From contig JAFZBK010000067.1 of assembly GCA_017561825.1 (NCBI GenBank), forward strand, positions 1 to 64,000: a DNA stretch of 64,000 bases, in the 5' to 3' direction. Positions 7,720 through 16,753 of this stretch are shown here, in pieces (position 1 is the stretch's first letter; the number at the start of each line of letters is the position of its first letter). The translations under genes were made by a program, and so were the position numbers. A model generated the notes under the pieces. The model was not told the DNA's origin and did no database searches. It was given only the letters and a program-made list of their open reading frames with translations. This DNA is from Prevotella sp. (GTDB lineage: Bacteria; Bacteroidota; Bacteroidia; Bacteroidales; Bacteroidaceae).

Positions 7720-8198
7720 TGATTAATTGTCAATTGTTCCTTCAGTTTGTCACGTCCTCGTGAGAGTTGTTTCTTAACAGCATCTTCCGAGGTGTCTGTT
7801 ATCTTGGCTATTTCCTTGACATTATAGCCGTTGAGGTAAAACAGAGTGATGGCCGAGCGTTCCTTGGGCGGTAAGGTGCGCAAGGCTAAGTATAGGTCTT
7901 GGTGCTCGAACCCAGAGTCGGAGGCAGAGCCGCTAACGAGTGTTCGTGCCTCGTCGATATTCTCCGTGTTGCGAATGCTTGCTCTGTGGTTAAGGAACGT
8001 GTTATAGGCAATCTTAAAGAGCCACGAACGAAACTTGCCCTTGTCCTGATAGCCAGCACTGGAAAGGTAAGCTTTGACCAGCGCTTCCTGAGCCAGATCG
8101 TCTGCATCGTCCTTTTTACCGCAGCAGAGGGCGAGCAAGAAGCCTCGTAGTGCTTCCTGCTCACGCTCTACATGTGTTATGAATACTTCGCGTGTCAC
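7716..8198 (-). CDS. ECF RNA polymerase sigma factor
   Basis: This 160-aa protein has the sigma-70 region 2 (DDADDLAQEALVKAYLS, FRSWLFKIAYNTFLNHRA) at about residues 30-75 and region 4 (LPPKERSAITLFYLNGYNVKEIAKITDTSEDAVKKQLSRGR, about 108-150). It has the normal length for the ECF class. It is the central gene of the overlapping chain with the DUF6249-like, anti-sigma-like and M28 peptidase genes. It probably controls its own operon; the promoter it recognises cannot be read here. Confidence 0.92.
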   Translation of the reverse strand: MTREVFITHVEREQEALRGFLLALCCGKKDDADDLAQEALVKAYLSSAGYQDKGKFRSWLFKIAYNTFLNHRASIRNTENIDEARTLVSGSASDSGFEHQDLYLALRTLPPKERSAITLFYLNGYNVKEIAKITDTSEDAVKKQLSRGRDKLKEQLTINQ

Positions 8199-8201
8199 GG
8201 G

Positions 8202-8648
8202 TTATTCCTGCTCTAACAGTTTGTTTTGTTCTGCTTCAATCTCCTTGGCAAGCATCTTCTTTCCCACATTGTAATTGATCAGGAGAGCGATGCCAACACC
8301 CAACAGTACCACGCCTCCTAAGCACATTCCAGAAATACTTACATAAGGACTGCCGCCGAAATAAGTAAGATAAGCACTGTAACCAAGAAACGCAATACCC
8401 AGCAGAGTGGTGATGGTTCCTGCCTGGAGCTTACTGAGCAGTTTCTCCTTCAGCAGCTTTTTCTTCGGAGAGATCTTCTCCATCAGCTCTTCGAGATCCA
8501 TATCCGGATTCTTCTCGATAGCGGCGAGCGCGATCTGTGTACGAGTGTTTGTCTCGTTGATTTCCTTACGAATTCCCATCCAGATTGCGAAGATAGGAAG
8601 AATGCATCCACATGCGATTGGTACTAAGACCCAAATTAACTGATTCAT
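8202..8648 (-). CDS. DUF6249-like small membrane protein
   Basis: This protein of about 148 aa has an N-terminal membrane segment (residues 1-22), a charged central helix (KNPDMDLEELMEKISPKKKLLKEKLL) and two C-terminal membrane segments (about 78-98 and 103-124). This pattern is that of the DUF6249 family found near ECF sigma genes in Bacteroidota. The start MNQLIWV at 8648 is preferred over an upstream in-frame start at 8699, which would add a charged leader before the membrane segment. It lies 3 nt upstream of the sigma gene. Function unknown. Confidence 0.7.
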   Translation of the reverse strand: MNQLIWVLVPIACGCILPIFAIWMGIRKEINETNTRTQIALAAIEKNPDMDLEELMEKISPKKKLLKEKLLSKLQAGTITTLLGIAFLGYSAYLTYFGGSPYVSISGMCLGGVVLLGVGIALLINYNVGKKMLAKEIEAEQNKLLEQE

Positions 8649-8755
8649 TGTTCTAATTGTTTTTATTGTTAATACTATGTTCTTGACTTGCGTCTTCACA
8701 TATATAACAAGTCAAAAGGACAAAAGGTGACATTCATCATCATTTTTTTTTCATT

Positions 8756-9433
8756 TTATTCCAAAAAATGTATGACCGCTTCGTTGAAAGCCACTGGATT
8801 CTTGTTCGCAATAAAGTGGTCTCCATGGATGATGCACAGTTCTGCATGGGGTATTATATTCGCAATCAGACGGGTGTGTTTGTCTTTGATCATATCGTTA
8901 TCACCTGCTATTACTAAGGTCTGGTTTTGAATCCGCGAGAGTTCTTCCGGCTTCACATTGGGATCATTGACCATCAGCCCCAGCATTTCAGCATTCTTCC
9001 TTGCCTTAGGACTCTTCTTTGCAAAGAGTTTGGCAATTCTATATCCAATCTCGATAGGAATCTGTATCTTCCTCTTCACACCCGATGCATCCAGATTGGC
9101 CCCATTGAGAATCAGTTTCTCCACACGTTCAGGGTGTGCCAATGCAAAAACCATCGCGATGTTACCGCCGTCGGAGAATCCAAGGATATGTGCTTTCTCT
9201 ATGTGATGCTGGTCCATAAAGGTCAGCAGATCGTCGGCAAACTGTCGGATGGTAAATGGCGCTTCGCCACGTGGAGTCCGTCCATGACCCCGTGTATCCA
9301 ATGCGATGACATGAAAATGCTCGGAGAAAGGATCCATCTGCCGAGCAAAATAGGAACAGTCTTCCCCATTGCCATGCAGCAGAATAAAGGGGAAGCCTGT
9401 ACCTTTTTCTTTATAGTAATGAATAATTTCCAT
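8756..9433 (-). CDS. Alpha/beta-fold hydrolase
   Basis: This protein of about 225 aa has the alpha/beta hydrolase elements: oxyanion region LLHGNGED (about 18-25), the nucleophile elbow GFSDGG with S87, the acid in VIAGDNDMI, and the histidine in HGDHF near the C-terminus. The start MEIIHYY at 9433 is chosen because the -7 promoter element lies at 9460-9453, too close for translation from 9463. The substrate (an ester, lactone or similar) cannot be inferred. It is transcribed alone. Confidence 0.87.
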   Translation of the reverse strand: MEIIHYYKEKGTGFPFILLHGNGEDCSYFARQMDPFSEHFHVIALDTRGHGRTPRGEAPFTIRQFADDLLTFMDQHHIEKAHILGFSDGGNIAMVFALAHPERVEKLILNGANLDASGVKRKIQIPIEIGYRIAKLFAKKSPKARKNAEMLGLMVNDPNVKPEELSRIQNQTLVIAGDNDMIKDKHTRLIANIIPHAELCIIHGDHFIANKNPVAFNEAVIHFLE

Positions 9434-9452
9434 TTCAAAATGTGTGATGCTG

Positions 9453-9483
9453 CAAAGATACACACATTTCTTCTATCTCACAA
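9453..9483 (-). promoter_or_regulatory. Promoter of the alpha/beta hydrolase gene
   Basis: On the minus strand, TATCTTTG lies at 9460-9453 and TTG at 9483-9481, with a 20-bp gap. It supports the start codon at 9433. Confidence 0.7.
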
Positions 9484-9493
9484 GTTTTAGCGG

Positions 9494-10102
9494 CTATTCT
9501 TCAAACTCTTTCAGTTCTGCCAGTCCTTGTTCGATTTCCAGCAACTGCTGGGAATGACGGCGACGCATCCACTTGGCAAGAATCAAGCCAAGACCAAAGG
9601 TGAGCACCGTAAGTCCTAACGGTAACAGCAGTCGTGTACCCAACACATAACCTGCTTCTTTGTTGAAACCGAGTTCCAAGATGTAGAAGGCAACCATCGC
9701 CAGACATACAGCGGCAATCGTCCAATGTGTCTCATTCTGGCAGACCTTCTTGTATTTGAGCACCAAACGACTGAGTTCGCTGCACTTCTTATCTTCCAAA
9801 TTGAATTTTGACAAGAGGGAGATTTTCCATATCTGAGGGATCAGTCCAAGTACCATCACGCCTTCAACAATTGCGAACGAGATGAAACGGATGGGCGTAT
9901 TCATATATACGAATGGGAACACTACACAGATGATCAAGATACATACCACGAGGTTGTAGATGTTCTGTCCTACTATGTGGTCATAGGCTGACTTCGTCTT
10001 ATGCGAAACCATTTCCTTTACCATGCGCATATTCACTATTTCTGTTTCTGCCAGACGCTGATCAAGTGCGTTCCAACGGGTCTTCAAATCGTCAAGTTCC
10101 AT
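9494..10102 (-). CDS. Four-TM membrane protein paired with an ECF sigma factor
   Basis: This 202-aa protein has a soluble N-terminal region (residues 1-48: MELDDLKTRWNALDQRL, then an amphipathic helix) followed by four hydrophobic segments at about 49-68, 73-92, 127-147 and 155-178, and a charged C-terminal helix. It follows the ECF sigma gene by 12 nt on the same strand. The position and the short N-terminal helix suggest an anti-sigma role, but no zinc anti-sigma motif is present and the family is not recognised. Confidence 0.65.
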   Translation of the reverse strand: MELDDLKTRWNALDQRLAETEIVNMRMVKEMVSHKTKSAYDHIVGQNIYNLVVCILIICVVFPFVYMNTPIRFISFAIVEGVMVLGLIPQIWKISLLSKFNLEDKKCSELSRLVLKYKKVCQNETHWTIAAVCLAMVAFYILELGFNKEAGYVLGTRLLLPLGLTVLTFGLGLILAKWMRRRHSQQLLEIEQGLAELKEFEE

Positions 10103-10114
10103 AATCCAAATCTT

Positions 10115-10606
10115 TTAACTGTTAGACATCCTTTTTAATTTCTCTTTGATACGATTGAGTTTAACGGCAACATTCGCCTTAGAGATACCGAGGATATCGG
10201 CCATTTCCTGATAACTACGCTCTTCAAGCCAGAGGAGAATCAACGCGCGTTCCAGTTTCCCCAGCTGGTTAATGAGTTTGTAGAGTTCCTTCAGATGACC
10301 TGTTGTTTCTTCATCTGCCACCAAGCTGCTTGCCATTTGAGCCGTCATGGGCACGGTTTGCGGACGAACATTGGAGCGACGCAGAAAGGTGATACAGGTG
10401 TTCATGGAGATGCGGTACACCCAGGTGGAGAGTTTGCTATCCCCCCGATAGCGCGGGAAGCTCTTCCATAGGTTCAGCACCGTTTCTTGAAACAGGTCGT
10501 TCAGATCATCTTGATCATTGGCATACATGTAACACACCTTGTAGATGGTACGCTTCTGCACCTCGACCATTTCCAGGAATTCTTTCTCTAATTCTTTTGT
10601 TTCCAT
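10115..10606 (-). CDS. ECF RNA polymerase sigma factor
   Basis: This 163-aa protein has region 2 (YANDQDDLNDLFQETVLNLWKSF, LSTWVYRISMNTCITFLRR) and region 4 (LGKLERALILLWLEERSYQEMADILGISKANVAVKLNRIKEKLK). It is a typical short ECF sigma factor. It is followed at 12 nt by a membrane protein likely to be its regulator, and is divergent from another ECF gene at 10761 through a 154-bp gap with interleaved promoters. Confidence 0.92.
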   Translation of the reverse strand: METKELEKEFLEMVEVQKRTIYKVCYMYANDQDDLNDLFQETVLNLWKSFPRYRGDSKLSTWVYRISMNTCITFLRRSNVRPQTVPMTAQMASSLVADEETTGHLKELYKLINQLGKLERALILLWLEERSYQEMADILGISKANVAVKLNRIKEKLKRMSNS

Positions 10607-10675
10607 TGTTGAACTCTTTCGTTTGACCTATTAGTCGCAGAAAAAGTGAAATGATTACAGTTGGATATATCTTTT

Positions 10676-10712
10676 TTTGCAAAGATACATGTTTTTTCTT
10701 ATCTTTGTGCAA
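10676..10712. promoter_or_regulatory. Interleaved divergent promoters of two ECF sigma genes
   Basis: Rightward: TTTG at 10676-10679, a 20-bp gap, then TATCTTTG at 10700-10707, for the gene at 10761. Leftward: TATCTTTG on the minus strand at 10687-10680, with a weaker -33 (TTG on the minus strand at 10712-10710, 22-bp gap), for the gene at 10606. Each -7 lies inside the other promoter, so simultaneous occupancy should be mutually exclusive. Confidence 0.6.
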
Positions 10713-10760
10713 TGTTTGGAATGTTTCTGTCGTATATATAAACAGAAGACAATAAAAAGG

Positions 10761-11318
10761 ATGAAGGAAACAGACATACACCTGATTCAGGAACTGCGGA
10801 AACAAAGTTCTAAGGCACAGCAGATGACGCTCGAGCTTTACGGGAATGCGGTCTTTGCCCAAGTAGCACGACTGATACCCGGGCTCGAAAACGCTGAAGA
10901 GGTGTATCAGGATGTGTTCATTAAGGTCTTCAGAAATATCAAGATGTATGATGAGACGAAATCGTCTCTGAAGACATGGATCTCTCGCATTGCCTATAAC
11001 GAATCCATCAGTTTTCTCAGACATAAGAGTCTGCCGGTGATCTACTACGAGGACCATGAAGGCGAAGCTGATAAACTGTCGGATACTGAGGTGGAAGAAA
11101 CATTCGGGCATCCGAATCCTGAAACAGTACAACTGATCAGAGCCGCCCTGAGGCATTTGCCACCTGATGAACGGGCCATCATCACCATGTTCTACTATGA
11201 GGAGATGAGCCTGAAGGATATTGCTTACGTCACCGAGTCGATACCTACCACGGTTGCCTCGAAACTAAGCAGAACAAGAAAGAAACTATACAAAATCATT
11301 AAAATGTTACAATCATGA
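10761..11318 (+). CDS. ECF RNA polymerase sigma factor
   Basis: This 185-aa protein has region 2 (ENAEEVYQDVFIKVFRNIKMYDETKSSLKTWISRIAYNESISFLRH) and region 4 (LPPDERAIITMFYYEEMSLKDIAYVTESIPTTVASKLSRTRKKLY). The start MKETDIHLIQ at 10761 is chosen because an upstream in-frame start at 10677 would lie upstream of the -7 element (10700-10707) and encode an unrelated hydrophobic leader. It overlaps the next gene by 4 nt (ATGA), which points to translational coupling with an anti-sigma factor. Confidence 0.92.
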   Translation: MKETDIHLIQELRKQSSKAQQMTLELYGNAVFAQVARLIPGLENAEEVYQDVFIKVFRNIKMYDETKSSLKTWISRIAYNESISFLRHKSLPVIYYEDHEGEADKLSDTEVEETFGHPNPETVQLIRAALRHLPPDERAIITMFYYEEMSLKDIAYVTESIPTTVASKLSRTRKKLYKIIKMLQS

Positions 11319-11992
11319 CAGAGGACAAACTGAATTCATTGCGACAGCAGGACACGAATCTTCGTGATGCTCTCAGACAGGACGAGATGGAACGTCCTCA
11401 GATGCCAGCTGACCTCAATGCCAGGGTACTGCAGAAGGTGGAACAGAACAACCACTCTACTCGCACCCATATGCTCTGGCCATGGATTGCAGCAGCTTGC
11501 GTAGCCGGTGTAGTCGCCATATTCATCACACCGCCGAAGGACACACAGGTGAACAAGGGAACACCCGTCGCAGTCAATGTGGAACAACAGAAAGATTCTT
11601 CAGAGGACGAGCCTCAGAAGAGCGAAATCCAGATGAGTGAAACAAAGATGAGTGAACCTCAGACGACATCGCCCCAGAAGGTAATCAAGCAGAAAGAGGA
11701 TCTTATCCCTGTCAAACCAGCTAAGCAGCAGTACAAACCCGTTACCACAGACAACCTGTTAGCCCAGGAAATCACTCCATCCGAGCAAACCACAACAGAG
11801 AAGGTCTCCACCGAAGAGCCTACGGTAACCCTCACTGAAAGCGACATTCCCATCACCCGTCCTGAGAACTACAAGCACACTCCTGAGGAACTGGCTCTCT
11901 TAAGGAAACAAGCCGACGAAGCCTATCTCAAATGGGTGGAACTCGAACTCGAGATCTCAAAGAACAATCTACAACAAACAGCTCAACAATAA
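11315..11992 (+). CDS. Single-pass anti-sigma-like protein
   Basis: This 225-aa protein has a cytoplasmic-type N-terminal region (1-51), one membrane segment at about 53-70 (MLWPWIAAACVAGVVAIFI), and a long low-complexity Glu/Gln/Thr-rich periplasmic region, ending with a charged helix (ELALLRKQADEAYLKWVELELEI). It overlaps the sigma gene by 4 nt. This architecture fits a transmembrane anti-sigma factor, an inference from topology and position. No conserved catalytic motif is visible. Confidence 0.72.
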   Translation: MTEDKLNSLRQQDTNLRDALRQDEMERPQMPADLNARVLQKVEQNNHSTRTHMLWPWIAAACVAGVVAIFITPPKDTQVNKGTPVAVNVEQQKDSSEDEPQKSEIQMSETKMSEPQTTSPQKVIKQKEDLIPVKPAKQQYKPVTTDNLLAQEITPSEQTTTEKVSTEEPTVTLTESDIPITRPENYKHTPEELALLRKQADEAYLKWVELELEISKNNLQQTAQQ

Positions 11993-12007
11993 AAAAACAA
12001 CTACATT

Positions 12008-13108
12008 ATGAAAAGGATATTTATCATGCTGCTCATCACATGCAGCGCAATAGCAACATATGCCCAGCAGAAGGGCAAGTCACAGACCCCAACCCATGTC
12101 ATCGAACTGTTCAATGACATTATCCGTGACTTCGGACAAACTTCCGACCAGATCTATTCGGTACAGAAGAACCCGAATACCAACCAACTGGAATCAAGTG
12201 TCAGGATCGTCAAGTTCGAGGCATCTATCGACGAGCCATTCGGTGAGAAGAAACTGTCCATCGACCGTATCAACGATTGCTTTATCGAGGACGAACCCGT
12301 TTCCTATCAGATGCAACACCTCGCACCAGGCAACAAAGAGATGTTCGGCATCAATGTGAAGAGCATCAACAATGAAGCAAACAAACACTATATTGTGCGT
12401 ACATCCACACAGCAGGAGATGTGGCTCCTGTGTGTCAAGAACACAGAGAACCCGCAACTACGTGACGCATACGCCATCGCATGGGAAGGTGCAGGAGAAA
12501 AAGATGGGATCAATACGGTAAAGGGTACTGTCTTTATGATCACATCACTACGCCCCGACATCTATGAACAAATGCTGGCCGAAGGCATCAAAGAGTCAAC
12601 TGTGACAGAGGTGATTGATCCGAATGCGATGTATCAACAAAGCGATAAGGCAACAGAGTGGCTGAAGAACCTATCACCGGAACAGCTGTTTGATGTCACG
12701 CAAATGAACTCTACCATGAGGGCAAACATCATGAAAGCAGCACCTATCTATCAAACGCTGAATAAGCTCATCAAAGACGGACCCGCCTTCAAATCTCGTC
12801 TAGGTATCTACGCTGACAAATACGCTCCGCAGATTATCGAACTGAACAAGGGAATGGATGAATTCTATCAGGAATTCCTCAAGAAGTTCAAAGATCTCCA
12901 GCCTCCTACAGATGTGATGAATCAAGTCAACACTCAGAGTTACAAGGATATGTTGCAATACCTCACGGAGCAGAACAAACTGTTTAACGATATCTACAGA
13001 GTACGCGGTTCTCTGCCCAAGAAAGCACAAAAAGCACAGAAGCAGATAAACGAACTCACTGAGAAATACATGAAGGAGATGAACAAACTCATCATGGAAA
13101 GGAAATAG
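12008..13108 (+). CDS. Secreted protein of unknown function in an ECF operon
   Basis: This 366-aa protein has a clear signal peptide (residues 1-19, ending TYAQ). The mature part has a mixed N-terminal domain (about 25-200) and a helical C-terminal part (about 215-366) with a lysine-rich coiled-coil end (LPKKAQKAQKQINELTEKYMKEMNKLIMERK). No enzyme motif or known family is recognised. It follows the anti-sigma-like gene by 15 nt and is probably co-transcribed, so it may be an envelope-stress target or a signal input of that sigma system. Confidence 0.75.
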   Translation: MKRIFIMLLITCSAIATYAQQKGKSQTPTHVIELFNDIIRDFGQTSDQIYSVQKNPNTNQLESSVRIVKFEASIDEPFGEKKLSIDRINDCFIEDEPVSYQMQHLAPGNKEMFGINVKSINNEANKHYIVRTSTQQEMWLLCVKNTENPQLRDAYAIAWEGAGEKDGINTVKGTVFMITSLRPDIYEQMLAEGIKESTVTEVIDPNAMYQQSDKATEWLKNLSPEQLFDVTQMNSTMRANIMKAAPIYQTLNKLIKDGPAFKSRLGIYADKYAPQIIELNKGMDEFYQEFLKKFKDLQPPTDVMNQVNTQSYKDMLQYLTEQNKLFNDIYRVRGSLPKKAQKAQKQINELTEKYMKEMNKLIMERK

Positions 13109-13148
13109 AAGAATCGTTTTTCTCTCTCGTTAATTATATTATAATCAG

Positions 13149-13179
13149 TGCGTGCCAGAAGAACTTCTTCCAGCACGCA
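13149..13179 (+). terminator. Rho-independent terminator of the ECF operon
   Basis: The 7-bp arms TGCGTGC (13149-13155) and GCACGCA (13173-13179), with an inner AGAAG/CTTCT pairing, are followed by TTTTC on the plus strand. It lies between convergent genes. Confidence 0.65.
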
Positions 13180-13185
13180 TTTTCT

Positions 13186-15552
13186 TTAGAACTCTACACG
13201 ATAAGCAATGTTCGGGAAGGTCAGTGATGTAAACTGGTCGACAATATCGTGAGTACGTAGATCGAATGTCTGACCTTGGAATGTGCGCATCTGCAGGTAT
13301 TCCAGAATGAAGTGGTGCGAGGTATGTTTCTTGTTGATGGTGTATTTCACAGAGAACGCATATCCCACATTCATGCCCTTCTGAGCGTTATATGGGTCAG
13401 GACCGTCGTCAGATGGTACCGACTTATCTGGAAGTTGCATAATATCCTGGTAGGTGGTACCTTCGGCCATCGGCGTATAGCGGTCACCGCCCATCAATGT
13501 GAGTCGTCCGTTGAAGCCGAACACGTTCTTCTTGGCTTTTCCCAGCATCCATTCCTTGCCACCCACAACGTTGGCTATGAAGGCGCGGTCGTGTCGCGAG
13601 TGATGCCATTTTCCTTGGGCGTCGCGGTATTCAGACTTGAATAACGTACCTGTCAGCATACCATAATAACCGTCCTTCAAATAGCGCTCCAATGTAAGAT
13701 CAATTCCGTAGTTACATCCTGCTCCCTCGTTCACTAAAGCACGGTCCTGGAAGAACGAACGCTGATTGATGATGGAATAGGCTGTGCCCTGCTCTACAGG
13801 AACGTCAAAGAGCCACTGCCAATAGGGCTCAATCTTCAGCATGGCATTCTCGCCTAAACGTTGGGCAAAGGATGCAGAGATATGGTGTGAGCGGGTTAGA
13901 CCCAGATCCTCGTTGGGGTTCACCCCCTGAGTATTACTGCCATTACCATAACCTTTTACGAAATAGGTATCTGTCGACTCCTTACGACTGTTCATGGCAT
14001 AGGCAATAGAGAGGGTGCTCGACGGGGTTGTCTTGTACTGCACACTGATGCGAGGCTCCACAAGCCACTGGTTATTGAGGTTGAACCACATCACATTGAC
14101 ACCAGCCACTGTAGAGAGACGACGGCTCAGTGCTAACTTATGACTGCTATAGAAACGTGTGAGACCTGTATTGCCATCCGACTCATAGACGCGATACAGC
14201 GGACTGCCGATCTCGGTGATATTGTCGAGCCATGTGTGGAAGTCAAGGTGCTGGTGCTCGATTCCGTTCTGCATGGTATAGCGCGACGATATCTTTTGCT
14301 GATGCTGCGTACTGAAGATGACGTTCCACTGGGCATTACGTCCAAACATATGGGGAATCTCCGTGCGTTGTTCGTCATAGTCGTTGATGCCCAACTTTCT
14401 ATAGGTACCTGTGCAGGCCACACTGGTGCGCAACGTTCCTGTTGTGCCGAGACGATAAGTGTGAGTGATACCCAAGGCTCCGTTGCGCTGGCGCGACCAT
14501 GAGTCGTTCATGTCCCAAAGCGTCTTCCACTCTGATGGATCTGGCGAGTCAGCCTCGTAGTTATCGATGAGTCCAGTGAACCAAACTGCAAAAGTACCAG
14601 CCTTGCGCGTTGGCATGTTCAGTTTCATACTCAGGTCCTGATAGTCGAGTGTTTCGTTCTCCATATTGATGGCGTGCAGTTTCTTGGCTATCTCGAGGAA
14701 ACTATACCTATAATTAATAAGGTACGAGGCTTTTGAATTCTTTCCTAACGGACCCTCTGAAGCGAAATCTACTCCGAGCGTTCCTACCTGAACAGCATGC
14801 TCATGTTTCGTGTTGTTTCCTGCACGCATCTTCATATCAAAGGCACCAGAAAGGGCGTTACCGAACTCGGCAGGCATGGCTCCTGTGAGGAAGTCACTGT
14901 TGGCTAAGACAGTACCATTTAAAGAGGTGAAGATACCACCGCCTGCTCCAGTGATGTCGGCAAAGTGATTAGGGTTGGTCACCTCGATACCCTCTACACG
15001 CCACTGTAACATCTCGGGCGAATTGCCATGGATACTGATACCATTGGTAACGCCACCAGATGCCACACCGGCAAACATCGAGGCGGTACGGGCAGGATCT
15101 GCCATACCGCCTGCATAACGGGTTGCTTCTTCCACACTGAACATGCGGGCACCCACCTGGGCCATCTCGTTAAGGGGAAGCTGTTTGTTAACACGTGGCT
15201 TGACCACCACCTCTCCTAATTCTGATACGCTCTCGCGCATACGGAGGTTCAACACCAATTCCTTACCTGACGAGAGCAGCTGCTCTTTCAGTAGCAATGA
15301 CTCATAGCCCACATAGGTTGCCCTGACGGAATGACGTCCTACAGGAACGTTCTCAATCACAAAATTACCGTCGATATCAGACACGGTTCCCATCGTAATT
15401 CCGTTCTCAACTTGAATTGTTACACCAACCATTGGCTCTCCGGAGGCCACATCACACACTTGTCCGCGAATCGTCTGGTTTTGCGCTTTTACCGTGACAC
15501 TCATCAATGCGACCACTATCACGGTCGTCATCCTTAAAAACAGTCTTTTCAT
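13186..15552 (-). CDS. TonB-dependent receptor with carboxypeptidase-regulatory-like domain
   Basis: This protein of about 788 aa starts with a signal peptide (MKRLFLRMTTVIVVALMSVTVKAQ). An in-frame start at 15630 adds 26 non-signal residues. A CarboxypepD_reg-like domain follows at about 27-110 (IRGQVCDVASGEPMVGVTIQVENG), then a plug domain (SIHGNSPEMLQWRVEGIEV..., NSDFLTGAMPAEFGNALSGAFDM) and a beta-barrel ending in the terminal aromatic signature (IAYRVEF). It should import a ligand across the outer membrane using TonB energy. No SusD partner is adjacent, so it is not a classical polysaccharide-locus pair, and the ligand is unknown. Confidence 0.9.
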   Translation of the reverse strand: MKRLFLRMTTVIVVALMSVTVKAQNQTIRGQVCDVASGEPMVGVTIQVENGITMGTVSDIDGNFVIENVPVGRHSVRATYVGYESLLLKEQLLSSGKELVLNLRMRESVSELGEVVVKPRVNKQLPLNEMAQVGARMFSVEEATRYAGGMADPARTASMFAGVASGGVTNGISIHGNSPEMLQWRVEGIEVTNPNHFADITGAGGGIFTSLNGTVLANSDFLTGAMPAEFGNALSGAFDMKMRAGNNTKHEHAVQVGTLGVDFASEGPLGKNSKASYLINYRYSFLEIAKKLHAINMENETLDYQDLSMKLNMPTRKAGTFAVWFTGLIDNYEADSPDPSEWKTLWDMNDSWSRQRNGALGITHTYRLGTTGTLRTSVACTGTYRKLGINDYDEQRTEIPHMFGRNAQWNVIFSTQHQQKISSRYTMQNGIEHQHLDFHTWLDNITEIGSPLYRVYESDGNTGLTRFYSSHKLALSRRLSTVAGVNVMWFNLNNQWLVEPRISVQYKTTPSSTLSIAYAMNSRKESTDTYFVKGYGNGSNTQGVNPNEDLGLTRSHHISASFAQRLGENAMLKIEPYWQWLFDVPVEQGTAYSIINQRSFFQDRALVNEGAGCNYGIDLTLERYLKDGYYGMLTGTLFKSEYRDAQGKWHHSRHDRAFIANVVGGKEWMLGKAKKNVFGFNGRLTLMGGDRYTPMAEGTTYQDIMQLPDKSVPSDDGPDPYNAQKGMNVGYAFSVKYTINKKHTSHHFILEYLQMRTFQGQTFDLRTHDIVDQFTSLTFPNIAYRVEF

Positions 15553-15659
15553 CTTAAAAACTAACATAACTACATTCCTATAGACGAAGCAAGTTGCGAT
15601 TTTGTTGCAAGCAAACACGTTTTTTTTCACTTTTCTTTTCTTTTACATCTTTTTTTTCT

Positions 15660-15667
15660 TATCTTTG
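15660..15667 (+). promoter_or_regulatory. Probable -7 element of the asparaginase gene
   Basis: TATCTTTG lies 20 bp upstream of the start codon at 15688. No clear TTG is seen at the -33 position, so the call rests on the -7 element and its spacing. Confidence 0.5.
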
Positions 15668-15687
15668 CGAATAATTTAGCAAAGAAT

Positions 15688-16725
15688 ATGCAAAGAAAAG
15701 TATTGCTCATTTATACAGGTGGAACCATTGGCATGGGAAGGAATGCCAAGACAGGTGCCCTTGAACCGCTTGATTTCCAACAGTTGTCATCACAGATGCC
15801 GGAATTCGAGTGGATGCAGACCGATATTGATGTCTATCAGTTCTCAGCACCTATCGACTCTTCGGATATGACTCCCCGTCTGTGGGCACAACTGGTCAAG
15901 ATCATTGCCGACAGCTATGAGCGGTATGACGGCTTTGTGATTTTGCATGGTACCGATACGATGGCGTTCACGGCCTCTGCCCTATCGTTCATGTTGGAGA
16001 ACCTCACAAAACCCGTTATCCTGACAGGATCACAGCTTCCAATCGGTCAGCTACGTACCGATGGCAAGGAGAACCTGATTACCAGCATTGAGATTGCTGC
16101 CGCCCATCACAGTGATGGAACGCCAATTGTTCCCGAGGTATGTATCTATTTCAGTGGTAAGCTGTTAAGGGGAAATCGTTCAACAAAAATCAATGCTGAT
16201 GGATTCAATGCTTTCGATTCCTTCAACTATCCTCATCTAGGGGATGCTGGGGTGAATATCGTGTATCATGAGGAGTATATCCTACAGCCCGATTATACCC
16301 GTCCGATGATACCTCATTATATTACGGACCCCAACGTGGTGGTGTTTACCCTCTTCCCTGGGATTCAAGACAATATCGTGCGCCATGTGCTGGATGCCCC
16401 TGAGCTACGTAGTATCGTGATGCGAACCTACGGAAGCGGTAATGCACCCCAACGCCCTTGGCTGATGCAGATGCTCAAGGATGCTGCCGACCGTGGTGTA
16501 AACATCGTGAATATCAGTCAGTGTGCGGCAGGAACCGTTGAGATGGCACGATACGACACGGGATTCCAACTGAAGAATGCAGGCGTGATCAGCGGTTATG
16601 ACAGTACTGTAGAAAGTGCTGTCACCAAACTGATGCACCTGCAAGGACACTATTCCGACTACCAGACCGTACGCAAATACATGAATATCTGTATGCGCGG
16701 CGAGATCACCAAACAACCTGAATAA
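15688..16725 (+). CDS. ansA: Type I L-asparaginase
   Basis: This 345-aa enzyme hydrolyses asparagine to aspartate and ammonia. TGGTIGMG holds the nucleophilic threonine (T13), and HGTDTMA holds the second catalytic pair (T89, D90). The absence of a signal peptide and the length fit the cytoplasmic type I enzyme. It is followed after 28 nt by the rubrerythrin gene and may be co-transcribed with it. Confidence 0.93.
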   Translation: MQRKVLLIYTGGTIGMGRNAKTGALEPLDFQQLSSQMPEFEWMQTDIDVYQFSAPIDSSDMTPRLWAQLVKIIADSYERYDGFVILHGTDTMAFTASALSFMLENLTKPVILTGSQLPIGQLRTDGKENLITSIEIAAAHHSDGTPIVPEVCIYFSGKLLRGNRSTKINADGFNAFDSFNYPHLGDAGVNIVYHEEYILQPDYTRPMIPHYITDPNVVVFTLFPGIQDNIVRHVLDAPELRSIVMRTYGSGNAPQRPWLMQMLKDAADRGVNIVNISQCAAGTVEMARYDTGFQLKNAGVISGYDSTVESAVTKLMHLQGHYSDYQTVRKYMNICMRGEITKQPE

Positions 16726-16753
16726 AGAATAATCATCCATAAACAACGACAGT

